Shown: piece after piece, positions 1-9,805 of the stretch | How positions within the stretch are numbered: position 1 is the first letter of the stretch | How the letters are laid out: every line of letters begins with the position of its first letter | DNA from: Diploptera punctata | Taxonomy: Eukaryota; Arthropoda; Insecta; Blattodea; Blaberidae | Length of the DNA stretch: 64,000 nucleotides | Assembly (NCBI GenBank): GCA_030220185.1 | Contig: JASPKZ010007795.1 | Coordinates: 1,204,501-1,268,500 of the forward strand | Direction: 5' to 3' | Notes under the pieces: model-generated | Told to the model about the DNA's origin: nothing | Seen by the model: the letters and a program-made list of their open reading frames with translations, nothing else | Databases searched by the model: none | Translations under genes and position numbers: made by a program

Positions 1-130
1 CAGTTATACATTCATTGAGTTTCTCTTTCTAATGACACCAGTTTCATAAAAATTCATCAAGTGACTGTGATGCTATGCTAGGTTGAACCGCAGAATGTTT
101 CTGTGGATAGTGTGTGTGTAATATATATAC

Positions 131-1164
131 ACAGTGTGATCAGTAGAGACCGGATGTTAGGGAAAATGCCTATAGTTATTATAGATATTGTAAAAGTGAC
201 TTCATATAAGTTCGTACCAACGACTCTAGAGTTGTTTTCTATGAAGTTCATTTTGCCTATAAATGCCTATTTTAGCTAATAATGCCTATAAATGCCTATT
301 TGCAATTTTTTCTCAAATTTACTCAGAATTTCAATGAAATCAATAGAAATGGACATACTTCATGGCACAAATCATTTCATAGAAGTTTTCAAGTGATCTT
401 TTTATAAATTCCCTTAGAATATTTTAGGATAAGGATGGCAATAACCCAGCAGGTAGATGGTTTCCCCCTCAATGCACTCCCGTTAGATAAATATTGTATT
501 TTTCCACCTCATGAATTCCCGTTAACCCTTAAATTGGCAAAAACACCCAATGTCTTCTGTTAGTTATTTGAAATTTTTGGTGTGGCGGACCGCAGTGAAG
601 AAAAGGATGCTTGTGTAAACTGTTATTATTAGGTATATTGTATAATTAGACACACATTTAAGAGGTTTCTTTTTGTTTGTTTTCTTCTGATTTATATAAA
701 TATAAAATTAATTAAACAAACTGATGTATCCAAAAGGATTAAGAGCAGACAATAATAAAAGACAAACTGACCAATTTCGTGAAAGAATTTGGTGCGGAAA
801 TATTCCCAAGTGACGGTTCTGTTCTTTGTAAAAAGGCAAAACAAATTCCAAAAGCATCTCTGATATCTTCACATGCTATCAATAGCATATGTTTATATTC
901 TTAACGTAAGACTGTAAAAAGTTATGTTCTTGTCCATTTTTTGTAAGAGCCTATTTTGAATTTTTAGTGCCTATATTAATGATTTTTAGTGCCTTTTGTC
1001 TGCCTATTTTGAATTTTTTAACTGCCTAACATCCGGACTCTAGTGATCAGTATGGCATTGGACAGCAGACGCGGGGACGCAGAGATTTCACTGTCACTGC
1101 TGGCGCACTCGCAGCGGGGAACGGACAGCGTATGATCGCCATGTCCAATGCTATACTGATCACA

Positions 1165-1168
<4 letters not shown>
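131..1168. mobile_element. Small MITE split by the hAT insertion
   Basis: With the hAT element and one TSD copy removed, 131-143 plus 1051-1168 form a roughly 130 bp element with long inverted termini: ACAGTGTGATCAGTAT on the left and its complement ending at 1168, followed on both sides by a shared GCATTGGACA block. Tc1/mariner-like length and shape. The flanking TA dinucleotide is clear only on the right, inside an (AT)n run. Confidence 0.6.
144..1042. mobile_element. hAT-type DNA transposon, non-autonomous
   Basis: Terminal inverted repeats TAGAGACCGGATGTTAGG (left) and the complement of TAGAGTCCGGATGTTAGG (right) are flanked by the identical 8 bp duplication GTGATCAG at 136-143 and 1043-1050. 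An 8 bp TSD and a TAGAG-type terminus are hallmarks of hAT elements. No transposase is readable. Inside are repeats of a TGCCTAT motif near both ends (about 165-300 and 945-1025), possibly subterminal transposase-binding motifs. Confidence 0.8.

Positions 1169-1212
<44 letters not shown>
1169..1212. repeat. (AT)n microsatellite
   Basis: About 22 uninterrupted AT units directly after the MITE and 24 bp before exon A. Confidence 0.95.
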
Positions 1213-1215
<3 letters not shown>

Positions 1216-1235
1216 AAAGTGATATGATTTTTCAG

Positions 1236-1424
1236 ATGTCCTTCAGTGAATGGTTTAAACAAGAAGCATCTGTGAAACCTTTCGAAGATTTTTTGGTTTC
1301 CAGACATGAATATCTATTGAATAGGCTTACAGAGAGTTCAACATTTAATTCTACTAACATTGTCAACTTAACAACAGAAGTTCTACAGAATGTGTATTCT
1401 ATGGATTGTTCTCAGAATGGTGAT
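1236..1424 (+). CDS. Unidentified gene, internal exon A (63 codons)
   Basis: Open exon between an acceptor (TTTTTCAG ending at 1235) and a donor (GTAAGT at 1425), both phase 0. It begins MSFSEWFKQEASVKPFEDFL and ends QNGD. It is the first of six exons whose splice phases all agree (1236-1424, 4840-4997, 9512-9617, 14771-14929, 17019-17294, 17374-17847); joined they give 453 residues and a stop. Because an acceptor precedes it, I take the true start to lie upstream of the window; initiation at the ATG at 1236 is possible but has no support. The protein is hydrophobic and leucine-rich without recognisable motifs, consistent with an alpha-solenoid. No function is assigned. Confidence 0.7.
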
Positions 1425-1445
1425 GTAAGTTACATTATTTTTGTT

Positions 1446-2010
1446 AACTAACTAACTCACTCACACTATCGTAGGTTCATGCCCATCCATCTTTCCATCC
1501 ATAATAATTTTGCCCGAAGGCAGGTCCTTCACTGCAATCATAGCATTTCCATGCTATGCTTGCAGCTTTACTAGGGAATTGTAGGTGTGGTAGCTTCCCG
1601 TTACTTTCCACACTGGTGAAGGATGATAATGATAAGGGTGATGATGATGATGGCCATATGATTTTGGGGACCGTTTGGGCCTTAAAGTTTTCCTGACATT
1701 TGTCTTACAGGTGAGGAAAAACCCCGATAAAACCTCATTCAGAAAACTGCCCTAACCGGGGATCAACCCCAGGCCCACTGCCTGAGAAGGCAGCATGCTA
1801 CCTCGAGACCACTGCGGTGGATGTTCATGCCCATGCGATATAAAATTCTTATCCTGATCTAATGTTTTCCATTCATCTCATGTATTAATCTACATCCCTA
1901 GAATCATGGTTAATATTATTCTCCCGCCTCATTCTTGGCTAACGACCTGGTTGTTTTCCCTCTGGTTTCCCAAATTTCTATGCTTCTCTTTCATTCCCCA
2001 TTCATGCTTA
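1446..2010 (-). mobile_element. RTE-A retrotransposon 3' fragment, split by a SINE
   Basis: The reverse strand matches the C-terminal coding end and 3' tail (complement of CACTGGCACTATCGAACCC) of the RTE family found at 13.6, 43.8, 48.0 and 61.0 kb, but is much diverged. A SINE at 1487-1822 interrupts it. Confidence 0.7.
1487..1822 (-). mobile_element. SINE family 4 (tRNA-headed)
   Basis: Flanked by the 12 bp TSD GTTCATGCCCAT (1475-1486, 1823-1834). On the reverse strand a tRNA-like head (A-box-like GTCTCGAGGTAGC; B-box-like GGGTTGATCCC, normally GGTTCGATCCC) is followed by a body with GTGAGGAAAAACCCC in complement and a GAT/CAT-rich tail. Other copies are at 34.5, 54.3 and 60.0 kb. Confidence 0.85.
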
Positions 2011-2258
2011 CATGGTAAGGAAAAGAAAGCTAGCAGTAATGAATTGACTATATGAGCCAAAATAAGTAAATTTAGAAGAATTAGGTAACATTGGACAGGA
2101 AACCAGTAGGTTTTTAACGAGTTTTTAAGAGTATATTTGAGAGAGAGAAGATTAATGATCTCAAAATGAAAACAAAAAAAGTCAATCAATAGAGAATTAA
2201 TTGTATTAGGGAATTAAGATGGAAAGGAAAGGGTTTTCAGGCTAGAACAAATAATATT

Positions 2259-2817
2259 TTATATTTGAAGAGAAAAATTTTCGCCTAGACCGGGACTCGA
2301 ACCCGGGACCCTTGGCTTTCCGGGCCAAGTGCTCTACCAACTGAGCTACCGAGGCGAGTTACGATCTAGACGCAAATTTTTCTCTTATATGCGTTGTAAT
2401 TCCCTATCCCCATATGCTTTTGAAACCATTGCTTCTATCTTTGCAAATGGCGGCTTCTTAGTTAAGAAGACATTTATTGGGAATTTAACATTACTTTATA
2501 AAGCTAGTAAGGCTTCTAATGATGTTTTTATTATTCATTTAACATTTCTCAATGAAAGATAAATTATATTTGAAGAGAAAAATTTGCAAAGATAGAAGCA
2601 ATGGTTTCAAAAGCATTTGGGGATAGGGAATTACAACGTATATAAGAGAAAAATTTGCGTCTAGATCGTAACTCGCCTCGGTAGCTCAGTTGGTAGAGCA
2701 CTTGGCCCGGAAAGCCAAGGGTCCCGGGTTTGAGTCCCGGTCTAGGCGAAAATTTTTCTCTTCAAATATAATTTATCTTTCATTGAGAAATGTTAAATGA
2801 ATAATAAAAACATCATT
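2259..2817. mobile_element. T1 tRNA-like repeat, inverted multimer (-, partial -, +)
   Basis: Flanked by the 15 bp TSD AGAACAAATAATATT (2244-2258, 2818-2832). A minus-strand unit carries a tRNA-like core at 2282-2356. A second minus unit begins at about 2500 but is abandoned just before its tRNA-like core, and the sequence switches to a plus unit with a core at 2674-2748. Core: D-arm GCTCAGTTGGTAGAGC, T-arm CCGGGTTCGAGTCCCGG, six-pair anticodon stem. The right end carries the longer tail ending in an AATAATAAAAA-like tract. Confidence 0.85.
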
Positions 2818-2839
2818 AGAACAAATAATATTCGAAAAG

Positions 2840-3300
2840 AAAAATGATACGCTCAGACTGGGGTTTGAACCCAGAACCTTTAGCTTTCTAGGCCAATGCT
2901 CTGTTGCTGAGCTATCTGGGCACTCCAAACTAAATGCAAATTTTTCTCTTATACATTGTTAATTCCCGATCGCCAAAAGCTACGAGCCTTTGCTTCGATT
3001 ATGCAAATGGCAGCTTCTATTTAAGAAGACATTTTATTGGGAATTAAAACATTACTTTATAAAGCCAGCAGGTCTTCTTTCGATGTTTTTATTATTAATT
3101 TAACACTTCTCACTGAAAGATAAATTATATTTGTAGAGAAAAATTATACGCTTAGACTGGGGTGTGAACCCAGGATTGACCTAGAAAGCCAAGGGTCCTA
3201 GGTTCAAACCCCAGTCAGAGAATATAATTTTTCTCTTCAAATATAATTTTTCCTTCAGTGAGAAGTATTAAATTAATGATAAAAACATAGAGCAAATAAA
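2840..3300. mobile_element. T2 tRNA-like repeats, diverged inverted copies
   Basis: A minus-strand tRNA-like core at about 2850-2923 (reverse of a GCCCAGATAGCTCAG-type start) and a collapsed inverted pair at about 3152-3232, with the flanking unit sequence seen in the T1/T2 families (AAGAAGACATTT, TTTTTCTCTTCAAATATAAT). TSDs are not certain. Confidence 0.65.
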
Positions 3301-3620
3301 TCTAAAAAAATTGAAATGTTTGATTGAGTGAATCATTTATAATGCTGTAGTACTTCTCTTTTCAATCTGTGGAATGTGATGTTATTGTGGATCAGTCATG
3401 AAAGAGTATTCTGAAAATCATTAAATAATATTAAATCTTTTTTTTATTTTAGAAAGAAAAATTAATGCTCGAACCAGGATTCGAACCCTGGAATATAACA
3501 TAAAAATATTAAATCATATCTACCAATAAAAAATTAAAAAATACTGTAATAAGATTAATCCCAATCTTAGTTCATAAGAAATAGTTTATGCAATGGCACA
3601 CAACCACCTAGTAAAGAACA
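3300..3620. other. Intronic A+T-rich stretch with one tRNA-like remnant
   Basis: No gene is visible. About 3463-3495 (GCTCGAACCAGGATTCGAAC) looks like the T-arm end of a minus-strand tRNA-derived repeat. Confidence 0.5.
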
Positions 3621-3714
3621 ATTTAAATTTTATTTTTTTTTATTTATTTTTTTTTATTTTATTTATTTATTTAGCCTGGTGGAGTTAAGGCCATGTGGCC
3701 TTCTCTTCCACTCA

Positions 3715-3895
3715 CCAGAACAAGCATATGTTACATATGAATACAAAAAAAATGCAATAATAGTCATATAAAACAGGACAAACATATGTTACACATGAAT
3801 ACAAAAAAATAACAATAGTAGTCATATTAGACAGGACAAACATGTTACATATGAATACAAAAAAAAGTTACAATAATATGACCAAAAATAAAATT
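3715..3895. repeat. Minisatellite, about 57 bp unit, three copies
   Basis: Three head-to-tail copies share ACATATGTTACATATGAATA, an A-run of 7-8, then AATAATAGTCATAT and ACAGGACAAAC. They follow a block at 3675-3710 (GCCATGTGGCCTTCTCTTCC) that resembles the complement of the repeat end at 18.84 kb. Confidence 0.75.
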
Positions 3896-3927
3896 TGTCA
3901 TTTAGTCAGTCAAGTTGTAATGTAGTA

Positions 3928-4810
3928 TTGTTTATTTTTAATATTTCACTCACCTCATACTTCATAATTCATAGCAGACCCTGGGTTTCTTCACATCTTT
4001 TGTGACATTCTCAACGCTGTGTCACGTTCACAACAGACGTCCAACGGCTTTCTATCCTGCAGACTGACCTCTGCGCCATCTGGTGGCCGACCGAAGAATT
4101 TCCAAATCAGCCCTCTCTCCTTATAACTGGGTATTTCAAAATTCATAGTTGTATTTTCATTCTTGCATATGTAAATTTTTTCCCAAATTGTGAGTTCAAC
4201 ATTAAATTAGCACCGAAAAATGATTACAGCTTAGGTAATTTAATAAAAACCAACAAAAATGAAAAGATTGAAGACTGCAAAAAATCGGGAATTTATCAAA
4301 TTAATTGTAAAGATTGTGAAAAGATATACATAGGAAAAACAAAAAGGAATCTAAATACAAGATTAAAAGAACACCTCAGAAATGTTAAAAATGGAGAAAC
4401 TGAAAAATCTGCAATAGCTGCACATGCCTGGTCAGAAAAACATAGAATAGAAACCAAAACAAAATTACTTAAACAATTGGAAAAACCGAAGGAACTCACA
4501 ATTTGGGAAAAAATTTACATATGCAAGAATGAAAATACAACTATGAATTTTGAAATACCCGGTTATAAGGAGAGAGGGTTGATTTGGAAATTCTTTGGTC
4601 CGCCACCAGATGGCACGGAGGTTAGTCTGCAGGATAGAAAGCCCTTGGACGTCAGTTGTGAACGTGACACAGCATTGAGAATGTCACAAAAGATGTGAAG
4701 AAACCCAGGGTCTGCTATGAATTATGAAGTATGAGGTGAGTGAAATATTAAAAATAAACAATATTAAAAAACCTCATAGTGTTATTTCCTATCTACATAA
4801 CTTAATAACT
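3928..4810. mobile_element. Penelope-like element (PLE), inverted 3' copy
   Basis: TSD TTGTAATGTAGTA at 3915-3927 and 4811-4823. The left arm (3928-4194) is the reverse complement of about 4494-4765. The right part continues into a one-sided tail (CCTCATAGTGTTATTTCC, then CTATCTACATAACTT). A GIY-YIG reading frame occupies 4195-4698. Related copies are at 12760-13025 and 53297-54033. Confidence 0.85.
4195..4698 (+). pseudogene. PLE GIY-YIG endonuclease domain, 5'-truncated
   Basis: Open in one frame from the palindrome junction to the TGA at 4698, about 167 residues. It shows the GIY-YIG start (SGIYQINC), the second motif KIYIGKTKR, the family cysteines (C..C around INCKDCEK), a KEHLRN helix and the C-terminal WEKIYI motif typical of the PLE endonuclease. 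In PLEs this domain follows the reverse transcriptase and nicks the target. No RT is present, so this copy cannot move on its own. The frame has no start codon of its own at the junction. Confidence 0.85.
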
Positions 4811-4839
4811 TTGTAATGTAGTAATTTTTCTCTTTTCAG

Positions 4840-4997
4840 TCTGTGGAATGGAAGTGTTTTCATAAAGATATATTACAAGCTGTTTGCATGTTACTTGAAA
4901 CATTTCCACTTGTATGGCAAGGGGATGCAAAACCATGGTTATTAGAAGAATGGAAACTGCAAAGCATGCATAGAGAAAACATTTCCAGTTTTTTTAA
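4840..4997 (+). CDS. Unidentified gene, exon B
   Basis: Acceptor TCTTTTCAG ends at 4839 and the donor GTAAGT starts at 4998. The 158 nt exon enters in phase 0 and leaves two bases that are completed by the next exon. The reading includes VCMLLETFPLVWQGDAKPWL, a helical, tryptophan-containing stretch. A PLE insertion with a 13 bp TSD ends only 16 bp before the exon, so the polypyrimidine tract survives but the upstream intron (about 3.4 kb) is full of repeats. Confidence 0.72.
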
Positions 4998-5065
4998 GTA
5001 AGTTAGAATATCAAATTAACTCGCTATTGAATATAAAATTAATTGGAAGTGACAACAGGTGAGGA

Positions 5066-5505
5066 TAAATGATTCACTACATGCCTTAGGAGGCCCTTGG
5101 GGTAGTAGGAGATTAAGACTCCCTTTCACCTTTTTAGACAATCAGCACAAGTTGTCAGCCAAGACTGAAACTTTTTTTGTTCAATGCCCCAGGGAGTCAT
5201 TTCGACATTTCTGGTGTTCTCTCCTGGCATTGGCTTAATTGTAACCCACTTCAGAAGTTGGGGCTCCTAGAAGGCGGGAGTTACGTTACCCCAATGATAT
5301 GATGTGTGATAAATGATAATTAAATGATAATGAAGCGCCAGGAGAGTTCTTAACCTAAACTTAATCTAAATTCCAGACCATGGGCAACAACAGTAACAAT
5401 TCCTTTCTTTAAGGAAAAATTCCTATGATTTGACCAGGAATCAAACCCGGGACTTCATGAACAGTAGTCAGAAACGCTGACCACTAGCCCACCTTAACCA
5501 GGGGA
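5066..5505 (-). mobile_element. SINE fragments (families 2 and 5)
   Basis: About 5071-5167 is the tail half of SINE2 (CTTAGGAGGCCCTTGGGG). About 5170-5505 is a SINE5 copy on the minus strand: T-run at 5171-5178 (poly-A complement), body with AACCCACTTCAGAAGTTGGG, and a tRNA-like head at about 5434-5500 (complement includes GGGTTTGATTCC). Approximate limits. Confidence 0.7.
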
Positions 5506-5622
5506 GTGTATTCTTTTAGTTCAGTGGTTCATTGAATCCTAAGAAATAATGAATTCAATAAAAATGAAAACCAACCCCCCCTGTTGATCCCATCAAAAAA
5601 AAAGTTAAATTATTATTATCAT

Positions 5623-6047
5623 CCCCTCAGGGGTCCTCATCTAGGGGATATGTGGATGGCGACCACAAGGTGCCCAAGCCGAGCAAAACATTTCTTCCAC
5701 TTACTTGTGTTTTGCACTCTTTTAACTTTACTATCTAACCTCTCTTGGTTAACTCTTGTTTTTTCGACCCTGACGCTATTAGGGCATCCGAGGGCTAGGG
5801 AGTCCTTCCTTTCTTCCATTTCTTCTTTCCTTTATTTTCTTTTCTTCTCCAGAAAAGCCTGACCAGAGGCTATAAGATGGCAGGCCCATCACTGGTCTTG
5901 CCTTCCTTTGGCCAGCAACCAATCGAAGGGACTATTATTATGCTTTCAAGTCTTATACAAGAATTTTCCGGAAGAAGCTGGAGGGAAAATTTTCTATAGG
6001 ATCATAACAGGCCTTGGCCTAATACTTGGAAGGAAGAAGAAGAAGAT
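5623..6047 (+). repeat. R6 interspersed repeat, about 425 bp
   Basis: Nearly identical to 22860-23278 and, inverted, to 55088-55516. It starts CCCCTCAGGGGTCCTC, ends in a GAAGAAGAAG tail, and has no intact long ORF (short readings such as SYSLWSGFSG recur in all copies). A 3' simple-repeat tail suggests a SINE or LINE 3' end. Class not determined. Confidence 0.75.
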
Positions 6048-6210
6048 AAAGATATATTGGAATTTTTCTTGCAATACACTATTGTCCTAATATTGAACTA
6101 GCATTTAATAGATTAATCACATTTAAATTAATATTGGGAAGTAAACATTATGAGGTTATATCATTTAATCACATTTGTCGAGATGTAAATTATGGTTGAC
6201 TTCTACGGGC

Positions 6211-6348
6211 CTTACTTACTTACTCCCTGGCACTATCAAACCCATAGGTTCATGGCCACGCAGACATAATCTCTCCATGCATCCCTATCCTGAGCTAATG
6301 CTTTCCAATCATTCCTTGTATAATCTACTTCCCTCAAATCATAGTTAC
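6211..6348 (-). mobile_element. RTE-A 3'-terminal fragment
   Basis: The last 140 bp or so of the RTE-A family in reverse: a TTACTTACT tail followed by the complement of codons for NDWKAL...RAYV.AAMNL. Severely 5'-truncated. Confidence 0.8.
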
Positions 6349-6399
6349 TGCAAAATTGCACCGATGAACACTGTCCTTGTATTTTTAATGAGTTTTTAA

Positions 6400-6712
6400 C
6401 CCATTAGCTCCAAAGCATGGAATGGTTCCGTGGTCTCGCCCGGCGGACTGACAACCGAAGCATGGAACTGTTCCATGGTCGTGTTCATCTTTTCATTTGG
6501 AGATGGCACTAACGTTCACTTTTACATTCCTGTTGGATACATTTCTCTTCATGCATTTGGCAGCATTGGAGTCAAAACTATCAATAAATGGGGGAAAATC
6601 ATAAATATATATTTACCAAAACACGTCTTTGCGCTACTGTTCATTTTTCCTAAAAAAAATCCCAGTTCTAAGTGACATAAAATTGCAACAAAAAAAATCC
6701 AGGCTCAATGGG
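6400..6712. mobile_element. piggyBac-type MITE
   Basis: TTAA at 6396-6399 and 6713-6716 flank a 313 bp element with termini CCCATTAGCTCC and complement CCCATTGAGCCTGG. TTAA TSDs with a CCC.TT terminus are diagnostic for piggyBac elements. An internal imperfect repeat GCATGGAA(C/T)..TTCC(A/G)TGGTC occurs twice near the left end. No transposase. Confidence 0.8.
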
Positions 6713-6716
6713 TTAA

Positions 6717-7060
6717 ATACCAAGATTATTTGAATTAATAATATATTTTTGTTGTAGTGATCTCATGGAAAACACGCTTTAGAAGTGGTGAGGTGTGTTT
6801 TCTCTATGAATCTCCTAAAATAATGTTGTTAGCCAGAAAGAGATATGAGGGAAAAAATTGGTTGTTTTCATGCCTCTTGTCACTGATGGATATTCTGGCA
6901 CAAAAAAAAATTGCCATAACCAAGCAAGTCAATCCAGAAAGTAGTATCTGTTTCGAGTGCTGTTGTGCTAAAACAATAATTTTAGCTTATCCCAATGGTA
7001 TTGATTGAGACTTTCAATTGTTTATGCTCCATATTAAATTGATTTTATAAGTTTTTATTA
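6717..7060. other. Unassigned intronic sequence with a short ORF
   Basis: An 83-codon open frame (6757-7008) has no recognised motif and no start context. A TTTTTGTTGTAG at 6748-6759 resembles a splice acceptor, but the frame after it is not continuous with the neighbouring exons. Confidence 0.3.
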
Positions 7061-7710
7061 TTAATTTAATACTTCTCAATGAACATTTATATTTAAAGAG
7101 AAAAATATAATTTTATAAGTGTTTTGGAATGGTGTAGTGGGCTGCACAATGACATACAGAGTTGGAGGTCCGTGGTTCAATTCCCAGTTCAAATATATTC
7201 TTAATGAAGAAGCCGCCATTTGCAAGATAGAAGCAAAAGTTTTATAGCATTTGGTGTGCAGGAATTAATGTGTTTATAAGAGAAAAATTTGCATTTAAAT
7301 TGGAACTTGCTCAGATAACTCAATCGGTAGAGTATTGGCCTAGAACACCAAAGGTCCTGTGTTCAAGCCCCCATCTGAGCATATAATTTTTCTCTTCGAA
7401 TATAATTTATCCATCATTGAGATGTATGAAATGAATAATAAACATCGAAAGAAGCTGTACTGGCTTTATAATGTAATGTAAAATTCCCAAATAAATGTCT
7501 TCTTAATAAAGAAGCTGCCATTTGCAAGATAGAAGCAAAGGTTTCAGAGCGTTCAGTGCATGGGAATTAACAGTATACATAAGAGAAAATTTTGCATTTA
7601 GATTGGAACTTGCTCAGGTAGCTCAGTTGGTAGAATATTGGCCTAGAAAGCCAAAGGTCCTGGGTTCAAGCTCCAATCTGAGCATATAATTTTTCTCTTA
7701 AAATATGATT
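7060..7710 (+). mobile_element. T2 tRNA-like repeat array (two + units and a remnant)
   Basis: Two direct units about 303 bp apart carry tRNA-like cores at 7309-7380 (GCTCAGATAACTCAATCGG) and 7612-7683 (GCTCAGGTAGCTCAGTTGG), each followed by TATAATTTTTCTCTT. A different tRNA-like remnant is at about 7120-7195 (TGGTGTAGTGGGC, GGTTCAATTCCCAG). The unit spacer has AAGAAGC(T/C)GCCATTTGCAA as in T1. Confidence 0.8.
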
Positions 7711-8036
7711 TATTAATGTTTCTTTTCAAAAAATTAATTTGTCCAGGAACTGGAACATGTTAAACTAAAAATATAACATCAAAAAATTTATAAGTGATGT
7801 TGGCCTGCGTTGCACATTGGTTCCTGGTTCGGTGGCCAGTGGTAGGTGACAACACACTCTTTTTCAGGTGTAAGTGGGATGTGATAACTTTAGAACTTAA
7901 TGCATTATTCCTTTCCTGCGTGTTAAATATGTTTAACAGTCAATCACCCTACTTACCAGAGTGTCACTCATATGGTATGTATATATGTCGTCATAAAGAT
8001 ATGGATGATCTTCTTGTAGAAGTTTATGGACCAAGC
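7710..8036. other. Unassigned; diverged copy of a sequence at 24.79 kb
   Basis: 7745-7790 (GGAACATGTTAAACT, then AAAATATAACATCAAAA) is similar to 24801-24837, the start of the possible retrocopy described there. No intact ORF supports a gene. Confidence 0.35.
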
Positions 8037-8047
8037 TAATTTAGTTA

Positions 8048-9178
8048 TTGTAATCAAATGGTAAAGAGAAAAATTTTTGCCTGAACCGGGAATCGAACCC
8101 CGAACCTTCAGCTTTCCGTGCTGATGCTCTATCCATTGAGCTAATTCAGGCTTCCCTCCCACCCAAGCATAAATCCTTCCTTTACCTTACTCTCTTGGTC
8201 CCACATTCAAATGCAATGAATCATCATTCACAAATACACAATGAATGGCTTCTACCTGAAGAAGACATGAAGGGACTCCACGTAGCTAAAGCATTATTTA
8301 TTAAATTAATATTAAGAAGCTAAAGCTGTTACTATGATTGAAATAAGTAAGTTATTGTAATCAAATGGTAAAGAGAAAAATTTTTGCCTGAACCGGGAAT
8401 CGAACCTTCAGCTTTCCATGCTGATGCTCTATCCATTGAGCTAATTCAGGCTTCCCTCCCATCCAAGCATAAATCCTTCCTTTACCTTCTGTCTTGGTCC
8501 CACATTCAAATGCAATGAATCATCATTCACAAATACACAATGAATGGCTTCTACCTGAAGAAGACATGAAGGGACTCCACGTAGCTAAAGCATTATTTAT
8601 TAAATTAATATTAAGAAGCTAAAGCTGTTACTATGATTGAAATAAGTAAGTTATTGTAATCAAATGGTAAAGAGAAAAATTTATGCCTGAACCAGGAATC
8701 GAACCCCGAACCTTCAGCTTTCCGTGCTGATGCTCTATCCATTGAGCTAATTCAGGCTTCCCTCCCATCCAAGCATAAATCCTTCCTTTACCTTACTCTC
8801 TTGGTCCCACATTCAAATGCAATGAATCCTCATTCACAAATACACAATGAATGGCTTCTACCTGAAGAAGACATGAAAGGACTCCACGTAGCTAAAGCAT
8901 TATTTAGTAAATTAATATTAAGAAGCTAAAGCTGTTACTATGATTGAAATAAGTAAATTAATGTACACAACTAAATTATTGTAATCAAATGGTAAAGAGA
9001 AAGCCTGAATTAGCTCAATGGATAGAGCATCAGCATGGAAAGCTGAAGGTTCGGGGTTCGATTCCCGGTTCAGGCATAAATTTTTCTCTTTACCATTTGA
9101 TTACAATAATTTAGTTGTGTACATTAATTTACTTATTTCAATCATAGTAACAGCTTTAGCTTCTTAATATTAATTTAA
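8048..9178. mobile_element. T3 tRNA-like tetramer (-,-,-,+) in one insertion
   Basis: A single 11 bp TSD, TAATTTAGTTA (8037-8047, 9179-9189), brackets four units: tRNA-like cores at 8079-8151 (-), 8386-8451 (-, with a 7 bp deletion), 8685-8757 (-) and 9003-9075 (+). The direct period is about 300-307 bp. The core has a perfect acceptor stem GCCTGAA/TTCAGGC and stems GCTC/GAGC and TCAGC/GCTGA, with the loop ACGGAAA. The right edge carries the longer tail. A poly-A tail is absent. Confidence 0.9.
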
Positions 9179-9189
9179 TAATTTAGTTA

Positions 9190-9511
9190 TGCTTAAATTC
9201 TCAGTAGATGTCAGAGAGTGAAATATGATTTTGATTCTTCCAGCCATTATAGGAGTCCATGTCTAAAAATTGTTTTATAAAATTGACTATGTTTAAGAAA
9301 GCAGTGTAAAAATGAGAATATGTCTCTAGTCGTAAATCTGGAACTAGAAGAAATATCTTGCTTAGCAAGTAATTAGCTAGTAACCTCTCTAATTAAGTTG
9401 TAATAGATAACATTGAGAGTAATTTTTTTTCTTTCCTTTTAAAAGAAAAGAAAAAAAAACTTCAGCAGATATTTGAGAGTAATGCTTTAAAAATACATTA
9501 ATATTTTTCAG
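9190..9511. other. Intronic sequence, no gene seen
   Basis: A+T-rich, with a short imperfect foldback at about 9429-9460 (CTTTCCTTTTAAAAGAAAAG). Nothing else recognised. Confidence 0.6.
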
Positions 9512-9617
9512 AATAGTCTGTGCTCTTCCATCTTGGTTGTTGTATTGTAATTCTCACCATGATGTACCATCTGAAAGCACTATAGAAGCTGTTGCTAAAT
9601 TTGTTATGTCTTATCTG
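9512..9617 (+). CDS. Unidentified gene, exon C
   Basis: A 106 nt exon with acceptor TTTTTCAG ending at 9511 and donor GTAAGT at 9618. One base completes the codon split from exon B and it then reads IVCALPSWLLYC and on to AVAKFVMSYL in phase 0. The clean split-codon match with exon B is the strongest evidence that these exons belong together. Confidence 0.72.
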
Positions 9618-9805
9618 GTAAGTTTTTGTATTTTTACTTATTTTAATTTAAATTTTTTTTAAAAATCCCAATGATATATTGATATTGTAGATGTTATCAG
9701 ATATTATGGCTTATTGGTTACTGTTATTGCTTATGGTTCCGAGGTTCATTAATTGTAATAGTTTAGTTGTGTACATTAATTTACTTATTTCAATAATTTT
9801 AATGA

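Noticed and set aside
2282..2356. Genuine tRNA gene
   Set aside because: The core lies in a repeat with over ten copies, has a 6-pair anticodon stem with no U33 and an acceptor mismatch; it is a tRNA-derived repeat, although it could still bind Pol III factors.
6757..7008. 83-codon ORF as an extra exon of the unknown gene
   Set aside because: No matching donor, and the flanking exons B and C already join perfectly in phase.
8079..9075. CRISPR-like array
   Set aside because: The 300-bp period, the tRNA-like core and the near-identical spacers show tandem transposon units, not repeats with unique spacers.
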